From assembly GCA_015520735.1 (NCBI GenBank), contig WAPN01000006.1:1-64000 (forward strand): a stretch of 64,000 nucleotides of DNA. Direction: 5' to 3'. Shown piece after piece: positions 43,417-51,403 of the stretch. This DNA is from Desulfurococcales archaeon (GTDB lineage Archaea; Thermoproteota; Thermoprotei_A; Sulfolobales; Desulfurococcaceae). A program made the translations under genes and the position numbers. Position 1 is the first letter of the stretch, and each line of letters opens with the position of its first letter. The notes beneath the pieces are model-generated. The model saw nothing but the letters and a program-made list of their open reading frames with translations, did no database searches and was not told where the DNA came from.

Positions 43417-44571
43417 TTATTTCTTTGATAACATATAATACACAAGCCTAGTATAAGCTGATATTTCCTTATGGAAGCGGGTTCTATCAAAGAACAACGA
43501 GCGTTTATGTCCGTTCCGACTAAGAGTAAACCACATGTCATGGTTTGTTATCAATTGTTTTATCTTATCCTTAAGATCTCGTGATCCCCTATATGGGAGG
43601 CCCATATTTATGTCTCTAGACAATATATCAGTCCACGAACCACTATTTATAGGTACGATAACCGGTGTTCCCGCAGCCATTGCTTCAACTACGCTTATCC
43701 CGAAATGTTCTCTCTCAGTGGGGTGAACGTACAGCATTGCTTTTCTATATAGCTCTATAAGTTCTTCTCTCGAAGGATTCACGCGAATATCTAGGTAGTC
43801 TTTGACACCGTATTTATCGGTGTATTCCATCAGTCTCTTCATCACTATTCTACTATACTTGCCTATAGCACCTGCAAGTATAACCCTATAGCGGGTGAAG
43901 CCCAGTTGCTTCAGTATTTTTGCAACAAGAATGGCTTTTTCGGGCTGTTTTTCGTATGATATCCTTGACACCATTAATATATAGGTATCTCTCTCCTCTC
44001 TTGGGAGAGGTTCGTTTTTGAGCCCATTGAGATTAACAGGTGGATAGACTATGACGGGTCTTCTAAATAGCATCTTTTCAACGAGCATTGCGGTGAAACT
44101 GGAATTAGCAAGTATTAGCTTTACTCTTTTAAGACTGATCGGGGTGACTAACCTGTTAAAGAATGAGTAAATATAACCACTTATCTTCAAAAGACCACGT
44201 ATCCCAGAGTAGTAGATATCCGTTCTCAAACTGCTGGGAAAGTGAAAATAAATGATATCAGCCAAGCCGCTCAGCACATCACCGCTGGTGTTGAATATTA
44301 AATCGGGATCACTACAGTCTCCAAGACCAAACCTGAGATCCTCTAGGGGTATTCCATAGAATTTTGCCAGCCGTACAAGCTTATATGGTGCATCGAGAGT
44401 TAAGCCGTGTAGATAGACCCTAAAACCATTCTTAGATAAAGCGATAGCAGTCTCAAGAGCCGTGTATTCCGCACCGCCCATACCCATTAGCATGTATCCC
44501 GTCATATGGTGTCTAACAAGTACGAGTGGTTTTGATCGCAAGACCGTGCACCGCTCACTCAAATACGTCAT
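43417..44571 (-). CDS. GT4-family glycosyltransferase
   Basis: A 384-residue GT-B fold glycosyltransferase. N-terminal GGAEYTALETAIALSKNG (donor/acceptor loop near 34-50), then the second Rossmann domain with ILMVSRISYEKQPEKAI near 193-210 and the E-x7-E signature HFGISVVEAMAAGTPVI near 291-307. The layout recalls eukaryotic ALG11/ALG2, so a role in N-glycan or surface glycan building is likely. The ATG at 44571 overlaps the end of the metallo-beta-lactamase gene. Confidence 0.9.
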   Translation of the reverse strand: MTYLSERCTVLRSKPLVLVRHHMTGYMLMGMGGAEYTALETAIALSKNGFRVYLHGLTLDAPYKLVRLAKFYGIPLEDLRFGLGDCSDPDLIFNTSGDVLSGLADIIYFHFPSSLRTDIYYSGIRGLLKISGYIYSFFNRLVTPISLKRVKLILANSSFTAMLVEKMLFRRPVIVYPPVNLNGLKNEPLPREERDTYILMVSRISYEKQPEKAILVAKILKQLGFTRYRVILAGAIGKYSRIVMKRLMEYTDKYGVKDYLDIRVNPSREELIELYRKAMLYVHPTEREHFGISVVEAMAAGTPVIVPINSGSWTDILSRDINMGLPYRGSRDLKDKIKQLITNHDMWFTLSRNGHKRSLFFDRTRFHKEISAYTRLVYYMLSKK

Positions 44572-45616
44572 CAATTACTTTTGGGCCGGGGAGGACGAGC
44601 GTTCTAAATCCTTTGGCTTTCAGCTGTGCGGCAAGCTTGTATGGTTCTCCCTGACGACCCGCCTCGACAATAACTAGCTTTGGTTGTGCCTGCTCTACAT
44701 ACTCTACAAGCTCATCGAAATCCGCGTGATCACTTAGGGCTACCAGCCAGCTGTAAGGATCAAGTTTTTTAATCGGATCGTTAAACTCCCATCCACTCAA
44801 TATTACGTGGTAGTAGTCGCCGTTTAGTTTCCTGTACTTCGCCCTCGACATGTGTTGGAACATTATATATCTACCGCTATTCTTGATCATATATCCCTTA
44901 TTGGTTCTTAAATTATAGTATTCACCTATCTCATAGCCGTGTTTCTCAGCGATTCTCGTTACCCTATAGACCCTCTCAGGCATGAGGAAAGGCTCATTAA
45001 CTCCATATTTTCTCAGTATCCTCATAGCCTCCTGTAATTTGCCGTGGTACCCATAAATTATGACCGGCCCCCTACGTAGCAGATTTGAGACCTGATCAAC
45101 AAATAATTCTTCGATATCATCCTTGAAGGGGCGACGGTATTTCGGATCACCATACGTTGACTCGATGACAAGCACGTCAAGACCTCGCATTATCTCTGTT
45201 TCACCGCCAAGCTTAAAGTCTCCTGTATATCCTATCTTATAGCCATCAACCTCTACAAGAACTTGGCACGCACCAATAATGTGTCTAGCGGGAATGAGTC
45301 TTATCTTCTCATCCATGAATTCGACTTCTTTGTTATAAGGTAGGGGAACAACTTTGTTTTTGAAGATACTCCTATATTTTCCACGAACATATCCTAGCTC
45401 TAATAGCAGATCGATTGTTGCTTGTGTGGCTACAATTGCTGATGAATGAATAATACTCTCGTTCAGCCCCACAATGTGGTCATAGTGAACGTGTGTTATA
45501 ACACGAACTAGTCTTTTCCCAAATCCATCAACCTCATATATTCTCCCAAGAAGAACGGCGCCTGAATCAAGTACATCGACGTATTTCAGCAGAGCCGCTA
45601 GCTGAGTCACTTCCAT
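44555..45616 (-). CDS. Metallo-beta-lactamase-fold nuclease (RNA exonuclease-like)
   Basis: A 353-residue protein of the mRNA 3'-end processing exonuclease-like group. The metal site THVHYDH is near 41-47, HIIGACQ near 111-117, GYTGDFKLGG near 130-139 and ALSDHADF near 305-312, matching the MBL motif order. It lacks the KH domains and the long beta-CASP part of CPSF-like archaeal proteins. DNA-ligase-associated exonucleases look similar, so substrate choice is open. Starts with ATG at 45616. Confidence 0.85.
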   Translation of the reverse strand: MEVTQLAALLKYVDVLDSGAVLLGRIYEVDGFGKRLVRVITHVHYDHIVGLNESIIHSSAIVATQATIDLLLELGYVRGKYRSIFKNKVVPLPYNKEVEFMDEKIRLIPARHIIGACQVLVEVDGYKIGYTGDFKLGGETEIMRGLDVLVIESTYGDPKYRRPFKDDIEELFVDQVSNLLRRGPVIIYGYHGKLQEAMRILRKYGVNEPFLMPERVYRVTRIAEKHGYEIGEYYNLRTNKGYMIKNSGRYIMFQHMSRAKYRKLNGDYYHVILSGWEFNDPIKKLDPYSWLVALSDHADFDELVEYVEQAQPKLVIVEAGRQGEPYKLAAQLKAKGFRTLVLPGPKVIDDVFE

Positions 45617-45653
45617 AACACCATATTAGTCTCTGGGCCAGAGAATACAGTGG

Positions 45654-46370
45654 TTAGCCGATAAGACTCTTATCCACAGGTCTCCATCTCTGCTGGCTCG
45701 AGTCATAATATATTAGCCCGCTCCTCTTCAGCCTTTGAAATATCTCGTAGCCTATTGGGTCCAGAATCTTTTTGATCTCATCATCGATATTGGTGCTTAT
45801 CTCTTCGAATATTTTATGTTTTAGGTCATCCCAGTACTCCCTATCTATAGCTACTCTTTCACCATCAAGGACGATAATCTTTGCACCTTCTCTTTCTAGA
45901 TATTTAAAGAAACCATCCCTATTCTTTAGCCCACGAAGACCGCTTTCAAACAATACTTTTTCCTCTCTAAGCCTTTCAATCCCTGTTTTTCTCTGTCTTC
46001 TCGAGGGCTGTCTAGTGGGTTGATAGTGCTGGTATCTCGTTATTTGTTTGAATAGCTGTGATTGCAACTCATTCATCCTGTTTTCGAGATTTTCGATTCT
46101 CTCGATCAATTCTGCGTATTTTCTCTTTAGATCCTCTACGATGTAGACATACTGGTTAATAACATCCTGCGTTATCCTAGTAACCATAGATTTAAGCTTA
46201 GCCCTATCTATTCCTTGCTGGATAGGTTTTCCCAGTGCTGAAAGCACTAGATCCTTAACATACGAAGATAATAATTCATATCCCTCTTCGGCAGCCTTCT
46301 CTCTCAAAATCTCATAGGTCTCCTCGTCAACCGTGAATGCAACTACTCTTCGTTTCTTTGATGACGTAAT
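45654..46370 (-). CDS. Ribbon-helix-helix protein with coiled coil; probable ATT start
   Basis: From the ATT at 46370 the reading frame gives 238 residues: SSKKRRVVAFTVDEETYEIL then a helix pair reads as a ribbon-helix-helix DNA-binding domain (about 5-50), followed by a coiled coil (about 70-105) and a charged C-terminal domain. With standard starts only a TTG at 46307 is available, which would cut off the DNA-contacting beta strand. No ATG, GTG or TTG occurs upstream in frame before the likely promoter; GGAGGGTGGT precedes the ATT. It may be a regulator or a nucleoid/segregation-type protein. The start is inference. Confidence 0.65.
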   Translation of the reverse strand: MTSSKKRRVVAFTVDEETYEILREKAAEEGYELLSSYVKDLVLSALGKPIQQGIDRAKLKSMVTRITQDVINQYVYIVEDLKRKYAELIERIENLENRMNELQSQLFKQITRYQHYQPTRQPSRRQRKTGIERLREEKVLFESGLRGLKNRDGFFKYLEREGAKIIVLDGERVAIDREYWDDLKHKIFEEISTNIDDEIKKILDPIGYEIFQRLKRSGLIYYDSSQQRWRPVDKSLIG

Positions 46371-46504
46371 ACCACCCTCCTCTATGAATAAATCATATAG
46401 CTTACTATATTTGATAGTTTGGCAGGGGGATACAAGTCATTGGTAAAGCCATTACCCATTGAGCGGTTATAGGCTTCCTCTAAAGAGACTGGGGTGGTAT
46501 GACT

Positions 46505-47353
46505 ATGCTGTACAGTGATGCTCATCTGCATTCCAACCCTATATTGGGACTAGGTGCTGAAAAGATCGGGAAGAAAATGAGGGAAACTGGTGCGTGGTTT
46601 GCATGCTTGGTTGGCCTCCCACCATACCATTATGGGTTCGGCTTAGCGGTGGATGATTATAGGAGATCAATAGATATGCTGGTGAGTGAGGCAGAAAAAC
46701 TTCGGGAGGCAGGACTTAAGGTAAGAGTTCTTGCCGGGTTTCATCCAGCTGAGATAGATGAGCATATGCGGCATGGACATGGTCCAGAGGAGATCCTAGA
46801 TCTCGCGGAAAAGATCTTCAAAATAATAGTTGAAAAGTTCAAAGAAGGAATTATCGACGGTATCGGTGAGGTTGGAAGGCAGCATTACAGCACTGCTCCC
46901 AGTAGGATCGTCTTGTCGGAGCTCATAATGATTAGGGCTTTCGAAATAGCAAGAGACCATGACATGATCGTGCATCTTCACCTCGAGCAGGGAGGATACA
47001 CAACGGTTAAATCTATAGAAAGACTCGTTGATTTCATAGGGCTAAGGGAAGACACTGTTTTTCTACATCACGTGACATATAATGAGGCGGTTTATGCAGA
47101 GAAAACAAGTATGAACTACACTGTTCCTGCAAAGTATAGATCACTCAAAAAAGTGTTCGGCTCAAACCTATCAAGGCTTCTAATAGAGTCGGACTTCATA
47201 GATGACCCTAGGAGACCCGGCGTATCATCTTATCCGTGGGATATACCTAGGAGGGTGGCCAAGCTGATCGAAGAAGGTATAATTGATGATGAACAGGCAA
47301 ACAAAGTTTTCATCGATAATACTGTGAAAGCCTATCGGATCGAGCCTCCCTAA
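46505..47353 (+). CDS. TatD-family metal-dependent hydrolase
   Basis: A 282-residue amidohydrolase-fold enzyme. DAHLHS near 5-10 holds the first metal pair; AGFHPAEID near 77, GIGEVGRQHY near 118-127, HLHLEQ near 157-162, a His in VFLHHVTYN near 185-193 and ESDFIDD near 235-241 complete the TatD set. TatD proteins are DNases; the archaeal members are less studied. The second ATG (46505) is preferred because GGGGTGGT sits 6 bases upstream of it. It is divergent from the ribbon-helix-helix gene. Confidence 0.88.
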   Translation: MLYSDAHLHSNPILGLGAEKIGKKMRETGAWFACLVGLPPYHYGFGLAVDDYRRSIDMLVSEAEKLREAGLKVRVLAGFHPAEIDEHMRHGHGPEEILDLAEKIFKIIVEKFKEGIIDGIGEVGRQHYSTAPSRIVLSELIMIRAFEIARDHDMIVHLHLEQGGYTTVKSIERLVDFIGLREDTVFLHHVTYNEAVYAEKTSMNYTVPAKYRSLKKVFGSNLSRLLIESDFIDDPRRPGVSSYPWDIPRRVAKLIEEGIIDDEQANKVFIDNTVKAYRIEPP

Positions 47354-47540
47354 GTAATCCGTTAAAAATAACTCCCTGATCGATATATTTTCTCTCTAGT
47401 CTCGCTAATATATGAACGTATGTCCTTGATTTTTCATCGCAGATACTCTTTAAGGATCGGAATATTTTATCTAGTTCCTGTATATTATCAGCATCGACTA
47501 TTATATCAGCGCATTTAACGACTTTTATACGGAAAAACAT
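47310..47540 (-). CDS. Small hypothetical protein (76 aa)
   Basis: A minus-strand frame of 76 residues overlapping the last 44 bases of the TatD gene. Composition looks coding: a beta-helix pattern (FFRIKVVKCADIIVDADN then a helix ELDKIFRSLKSICD), few rare codons and an ATG start. No family recognised. It fills an otherwise empty gap between convergent and divergent neighbours. Confidence 0.45.
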   Translation of the reverse strand: MFFRIKVVKCADIIVDADNIQELDKIFRSLKSICDEKSRTYVHILARLERKYIDQGVIFNGLLREARSDRLSQYYR

Positions 47541-47618
47541 ATGACTCGCCACACTGTTTCAGTAGCCAAAATAAATTATGCATTATTGGTTATACGTTAT
47601 TTTGCCGGGTGCAGAACA

Positions 47619-47906
47619 TTGGAAGCATCTAGCGACGTATGTGACATATGTGGCGAGCCTGGAGCACACCATGTTTGTAAAAGATGTGGAAGAAGAGTCT
47701 GTGATTTAGACTACGATGAAAATACTGGTTTGTGCAGAATATGTCTCGAAACTAATTGTGAAATATGCGGTAAATACCCGGCAATAGGATACTGTATGGT
47801 TTGTGGTAGAATAGGGTGTGAGGAATGCTTAGTCCAAATATCCATGGTTGCTTATATCTGCAAAGAATGTATGAGGAAGGGGATGTACAGTCTTGACAGA
47901 GAATAA
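47619..47906 (+). CDS. Cys-rich zinc-binding protein
   Basis: About 95 residues with repeated zinc knuckles: CDICGEPGAHHVCKRCG, then CRIC, CEICG, CMVCG, CEEC and CKEC. The alternating CxxC pairs suggest at least three bound zinc ions in a B-box/ZnF-HIT-like or RING-like cross-brace. The TTG at 47619 follows GGGTG and begins right before the first knuckle; an upstream reading from 47541 adds a non-typical segment. It overlaps the AIR-synthase-like gene by 14 bases. Function may be protein-protein contact. Confidence 0.72.
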   Translation: MEASSDVCDICGEPGAHHVCKRCGRRVCDLDYDENTGLCRICLETNCEICGKYPAIGYCMVCGRIGCEECLVQISMVAYICKECMRKGMYSLDRE

Positions 47907-48912
47907 GAACTATCTATCGGAGGGTAAGCTTCCCTGGAGATTGTTATCCGAGCTACTCGAACTGCTTCCCTCAGAAGATGTGGATCTAGTTATGGGACCT
48001 CAGATCGGAGAAGATGCAGCAGTGATAAGGCTTAGAGACGGTTTTCTTGTAACACATGCTGACCCCATCACCACAGCTTCAACTATGATTGGCTGGCTTG
48101 CTGTACACGTCTCGGCGAATGACATCGCCGTCATGGGTGTAAAGCCTAGATGGTTTATACCTATCGTGATGATCCCTGCTAAAACAAGTATCGAAACGAC
48201 GAAAAAGATATTCATTGACATGGCTGAGGCTCTTAGGAGTATAGGGGGAATTGTTATAGGTGGACATACCGAGGTATCCCCTGATCTTTCACACCCAATC
48301 ATATCAATGACTGCAATAGGTTATACACGAGGCAGAGTTATTTTTACAAGAGACGCTGAGCCTGGCGATAGGGTTATTGCTATAGGCCCCATAGGAGGTG
48401 AGGGAGCAGCTGTCATTGCAACCGATTTTGAAAAGATCCTCATTGATAGAGGTGTCGAGCCAAGTATCATCGTGGAGGCAAGAAGATATATCGAGAAGAT
48501 AAGCGTTGTTAATAAAGCATTGAGAATAAAAGATTACGTCAACGCTATGCATGATCCGACAGAAGGCGGTGTTCTCCAGGCTTTAAGAGAAGTAGCGTTG
48601 GCGAGTGGAAACGACATAATCGTCGATAAGCGTAAATTCCCTATCGACGGCACAGTGAAGAAAATCGCAGACGCGCTAGGTCTTGACCCATTGAAACTGC
48701 TAAGCAGCGGTGCTTTGATCGCCACCGTTCCTCCGAGAAACCTGGGAAAAATAGAGAGCATCCTACAAGATATAGGCGAGAAGTACAGTATTGTCGGCGA
48801 AGTCGTTGAGGGTAAAGGAAGGCTGCTACTTATAGATGATGGGAGAGAAATGATTATTGACAATGATATTGTTGACGAGATATACATGGTCTGGAAAAAC
48901 AATTTATTCTAA
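47893..48912 (+). CDS. AIR synthase-related protein (HypE/ThiL-like fold)
   Basis: A 339-residue PurM/HypE-like ATP-binding enzyme. GEDAAVIRL near 39-47, HADPITTA near 55-62, VSANDIAVMGVKPRWF near 73-88, GGHTEVSP near 117-124 and HDPTEGGVLQALREVA near 216-231 are the family motifs. It is closest to HypE-type or stand-alone archaeal AIR-synthase-related proteins of unknown substrate; it lacks the HypE C-terminal cysteine (the tail ends in MVWKNNLF), so it is not the hydrogenase maturation protein. Starts with TTG. Confidence 0.85.
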   Translation: MTENKNYLSEGKLPWRLLSELLELLPSEDVDLVMGPQIGEDAAVIRLRDGFLVTHADPITTASTMIGWLAVHVSANDIAVMGVKPRWFIPIVMIPAKTSIETTKKIFIDMAEALRSIGGIVIGGHTEVSPDLSHPIISMTAIGYTRGRVIFTRDAEPGDRVIAIGPIGGEGAAVIATDFEKILIDRGVEPSIIVEARRYIEKISVVNKALRIKDYVNAMHDPTEGGVLQALREVALASGNDIIVDKRKFPIDGTVKKIADALGLDPLKLLSSGALIATVPPRNLGKIESILQDIGEKYSIVGEVVEGKGRLLLIDDGREMIIDNDIVDEIYMVWKNNLF

Positions 48913-48951
48913 CAACAACTCTAATCTTTATGGAAACATGGGGTGATCACC

Positions 48952-49476
48952 GTGCCTAGGAAAGATTTACTAATAGAGGCAAAGAATGCGGCGAACCTAT
49001 TGGCAAAAAGAGTGGATGAACGCGTATTGACAAAAGCTGCTCAGCTGAAACCGTCGATAATAAGTATCGCTCAAAGAATCTATGACCTAACAACATATCT
49101 ATCGGCAATATTCAATAGTCTCACGGAGAAACTCGGAGCAGAAGAGCGGGCTGTAATATCCATGGGGCCCCATCTATATCTAGCGTTCACAGATGATAAA
49201 GTGGTTCTCATTAGGAGCAGGCCATACAGTATTATTGTATCATATGACAAGGATAAGGACGAGATAATGGTCAAGACTAGAAATGGCTATGCCGTATTCT
49301 CCCCTGGAAGAATAGTTTTGCAGAAACTTAACATGAAGATAGAGTTCGATCCTACGGATGTTAACGAGATAACTAATAAGTATCCTGAGATAAGGTACCT
49401 GCTACGATTCATCGGCAAAATAATAGAGTTCACTCTAGTGCCTCTCCTAGAGAAGAGGATTGGTCTCAGCATCTAA
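48952..49476 (+). CDS. Hypothetical protein
   Basis: A 174-residue protein: a helical N-terminal half (about 1-65) and a beta-rich centre (HLYLAFTDDKVVLIRSRP, then SIIVSYDKDKDEIMVKTRNG), resembling a PH-like or roadblock-like fold only by pattern. GTG start at 48952 after GGGGTGAT; the GTG at 48943 is an alternative. The following 49477-49635 is AT-rich with T-runs that could terminate both convergent genes; nothing else seen. Confidence 0.55.
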   Translation: MPRKDLLIEAKNAANLLAKRVDERVLTKAAQLKPSIISIAQRIYDLTTYLSAIFNSLTEKLGAEERAVISMGPHLYLAFTDDKVVLIRSRPYSIIVSYDKDKDEIMVKTRNGYAVFSPGRIVLQKLNMKIEFDPTDVNEITNKYPEIRYLLRFIGKIIEFTLVPLLEKRIGLSI

Positions 49477-49635
49477 GACAATGAAATACAATTTTTACAG
49501 ACTCAAAAACTATTCCCAATTGTGTCATTTTTAGAAGAACAACGATGTTGTATAAAAATCTATTTAATTTTTCAAAAACCTATCAGCCATAACACTATTG
49601 TTTGTTTTGATATTTTATTTAATATTAAAATCTAT

Positions 49636-50286
49636 TTAGGGAGAAGCCTCCCCTGTTTTTTCTTCTTCAACACCAACATTCAGCAGCTTCGGTAACTCTG
49701 CGTACTTCTCCTTCATCTTCTGTTCCGCAACGATCTTTGCTTCTTCGAATATCTTCCTCGCCTCGCTGTCTAAGCCTACATCGAGCTGCGTGCTTATATC
49801 AGCTATTCCTGCACCTAGTGATGCCTCTAGTTCTCTCATAGCGTATTGGAGGTCGATCCATATATCGGGCGCTACACTCCTTAGTACTCCTATGGCTTGT
49901 TTCATAACTGCGAGTACTGGCTTTAGCTCAGTTATTGCTCCACCAAATATCATGAAGGTCTCTAGTTTTATAGCGGCGTGTTCAAGTACATACTCTACCA
50001 TTAATAGTTGTTTAGATATCTTCCTTATCTCTGAGACTTCCTTAGCATACATTTTAGCTCTAGCTTCATCCCTCTTCATGAGGGCCTCTACTACACGCTC
50101 GAAGAGCTCTCTGTCCTTCTGGCTGAGCCTGTCTATGTAGCTCCTAACGCGGCCAATGGCGGTCTTTATCCTGTAGTGAGCCATTATAGCCTTCTTCTCT
50201 AGGGGCTCTTTATCGTTTTTGAAGAAGCTCTTTATCTTCTCCCCCACAGTTGGTTCACGCGTACCAAAGAGGTCGAATTGAGCCAT
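49636..50286 (-). CDS. ESCRT-III (CdvB/Snf7-like) cell division protein
   Basis: A 216-residue Snf7-family protein, part of the archaeal Cdv division and vesicle machinery that constricts membranes. The family layout is present: a basic first helix region (FKNDKEPLEKKAIMAHYRIK), helical hairpin (about 35-115), and an acidic C-terminal tail with helix EEAKIVAEQKMKEKYAELPK as a likely contact for the Vps4/CdvC ATPase. No C-terminal winged helix, so it resembles the CdvB1/B2 paralogues rather than CdvB. No cdvA or cdvC lies in the window. Confidence 0.9.
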   Translation of the reverse strand: MAQFDLFGTREPTVGEKIKSFFKNDKEPLEKKAIMAHYRIKTAIGRVRSYIDRLSQKDRELFERVVEALMKRDEARAKMYAKEVSEIRKISKQLLMVEYVLEHAAIKLETFMIFGGAITELKPVLAVMKQAIGVLRSVAPDIWIDLQYAMRELEASLGAGIADISTQLDVGLDSEARKIFEEAKIVAEQKMKEKYAELPKLLNVGVEEEKTGEASP

Positions 50287-50380
50287 TACTATTCAGCCTC
50301 CAATGATGTATGTATCCATTCCATAGATGGCAAGTTTTCCGCTTAAAAAAGGAAGGACTATTTGGCCTGATGACATACAT

Positions 50381-50388
50381 ATTTATAT
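50381..50388 (+). promoter_or_regulatory. Probable TATA box
   Basis: ATTTATAT lies 37 bases before the ATG at 50425. Transcription would start about 25 bases downstream of the box, leaving a leader of about 13 bases that contains GGTGGT. Confidence 0.5.
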
Positions 50389-50424
50389 CTCCAACATTAA
50401 CTGATAGAAAGACAGGTGGTCATC

Positions 50425-50796
50425 ATGACGACCGGTAGGCAGATATTCATGATAAAAAAGATAGTGAAACGGTACGGTTTAATAGGCAAAGTAGCAGCAC
50501 GATATCTCGCCGCAGGCTATAATGTAACGGTTAAACCTCCCATAAAAGGCGTTGACTTCGTAGCATCAGGCCAAGGAAAGAGATACGGTGGATTCATCGT
50601 TGTTGGAAAGACAAGCATATCGGTGGAAAAGATCGAGGAATTATCGAGGATTGCAAAAACTCATGGACTGGAGCCTCTGGTGATACTTTATGGACGGGGA
50701 GCAACAATTACTGCCGAAGCACTTGAAAAAGCCAAAGAACTAGGTGTGAAGATTAGGAGAGTAAGACCTGATAGACCCGGTATCAGGATTAAGTGA
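50425..50796 (+). CDS. Archaeal restriction-endonuclease-like fold protein
   Basis: A 123-residue basic protein: MTTGRQIFMIKKIVKRYG at the N-terminus, VDFVASGQGKRYGGFIVVGKT in the centre, and RIAKTHGLEPLVILYGRG then a basic tail. The D...x-K-type centre and the GLEPLVI strand recall small archaeal PD-(D/E)xK or Holliday-junction-like proteins, but the acidic triad is not complete, so catalysis is uncertain. It may bind nucleic acid. The ATG at 50425 follows GGTGGT. Confidence 0.6.
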   Translation: MTTGRQIFMIKKIVKRYGLIGKVAARYLAAGYNVTVKPPIKGVDFVASGQGKRYGGFIVVGKTSISVEKIEELSRIAKTHGLEPLVILYGRGATITAEALEKAKELGVKIRRVRPDRPGIRIK

Positions 50797-50904
50797 TCAG
50801 GAAACACTATTTTAACAACATAATCACTACTTTAACGTTGTAAGAGAAATAAATGCGAATATTTTATCAATCTATCCACCATAGATCGGAAGAGATGACA
50901 ACCA

Positions 50905-51201
50905 ATGAACAAAGAAATAATTGACCAATATATTATCTGTAGGGATAATTGTCCACTAAGATTTATTGAAGCACTTGCTATGAACGGCTTCATAAAAGAA
51001 GCACGTGTCGAAAAATGTGATAAACCACACTATCAGAAAATAGTTGTAAGGCTAATTAATGATACAATAGTAACTAGTGAATGTAGGTTCGACGAAGAAG
51101 TAAGACAAAGCATGAAAATTATTAGCGTGTACACAGAACTGGCCCGAAAGAATCGCGCGGCAGAACAATTAGAAGTTCTACGAAAACCAGCAATCGATTA
51201 A
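50905..51201 (+). CDS. Small hypothetical protein (98 aa)
   Basis: A 98-residue protein with two cysteine pairs in the first 65 residues (ICRDNCPL, KCDKPHYQ, SECRFDEE) that may bind metal, and a helical C-terminal half. ATG after GGAAGAG. No family recognised. A C/D sRNA lies about 100 bases downstream. Confidence 0.5.
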   Translation: MNKEIIDQYIICRDNCPLRFIEALAMNGFIKEARVEKCDKPHYQKIVVRLINDTIVTSECRFDEEVRQSMKIISVYTELARKNRAAEQLEVLRKPAID

Positions 51202-51300
51202 TGAAACAATGCCCGCATCGTTTTCTTAGAAATATCAATACATGACTTCAAAAGTTCCTAAGGTAAAACTTGTAAACAGCCAACTAGAAAATACTAATTT

Positions 51301-51361
51301 TAGTGATGAATGGTATTACCGGCGACCAGTTAAAGGGATGAGCGAGCCCCATTTACTGAAT
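51301..51361 (+). ncRNA. C/D box sRNA, guide to the 16S 530 loop
   Basis: Plus strand: C box GTGATGA (51303-51309), degenerate D' box GCGA (51322-51325), C' box GGATGAG (51336-51342), D box CTGA (51356-51359). The first guide, TGGTATTACCG just before D', is fully complementary over 11 nt to CGGUAAUACCA, the conserved 530-loop stretch of archaeal 16S rRNA as I know it; the fifth base from D' would place 2'-O-methylation on the A corresponding to about E. coli A532. The D guide implies target TAAATGGGGCTCG, not placed. Confidence 0.82.
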
Positions 51362-51403
51362 AAGGTATACATAAAACATACAATAGTCTAGAATGTTGTA
51401 CTG

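Noticed and set aside
50365-50410. CTGATGA ... CTGA pair suggesting another C/D sRNA
   Set aside because: Spacing of about 27 nt without internal boxes; the interval is the TATA and leader of the gene at 50425.
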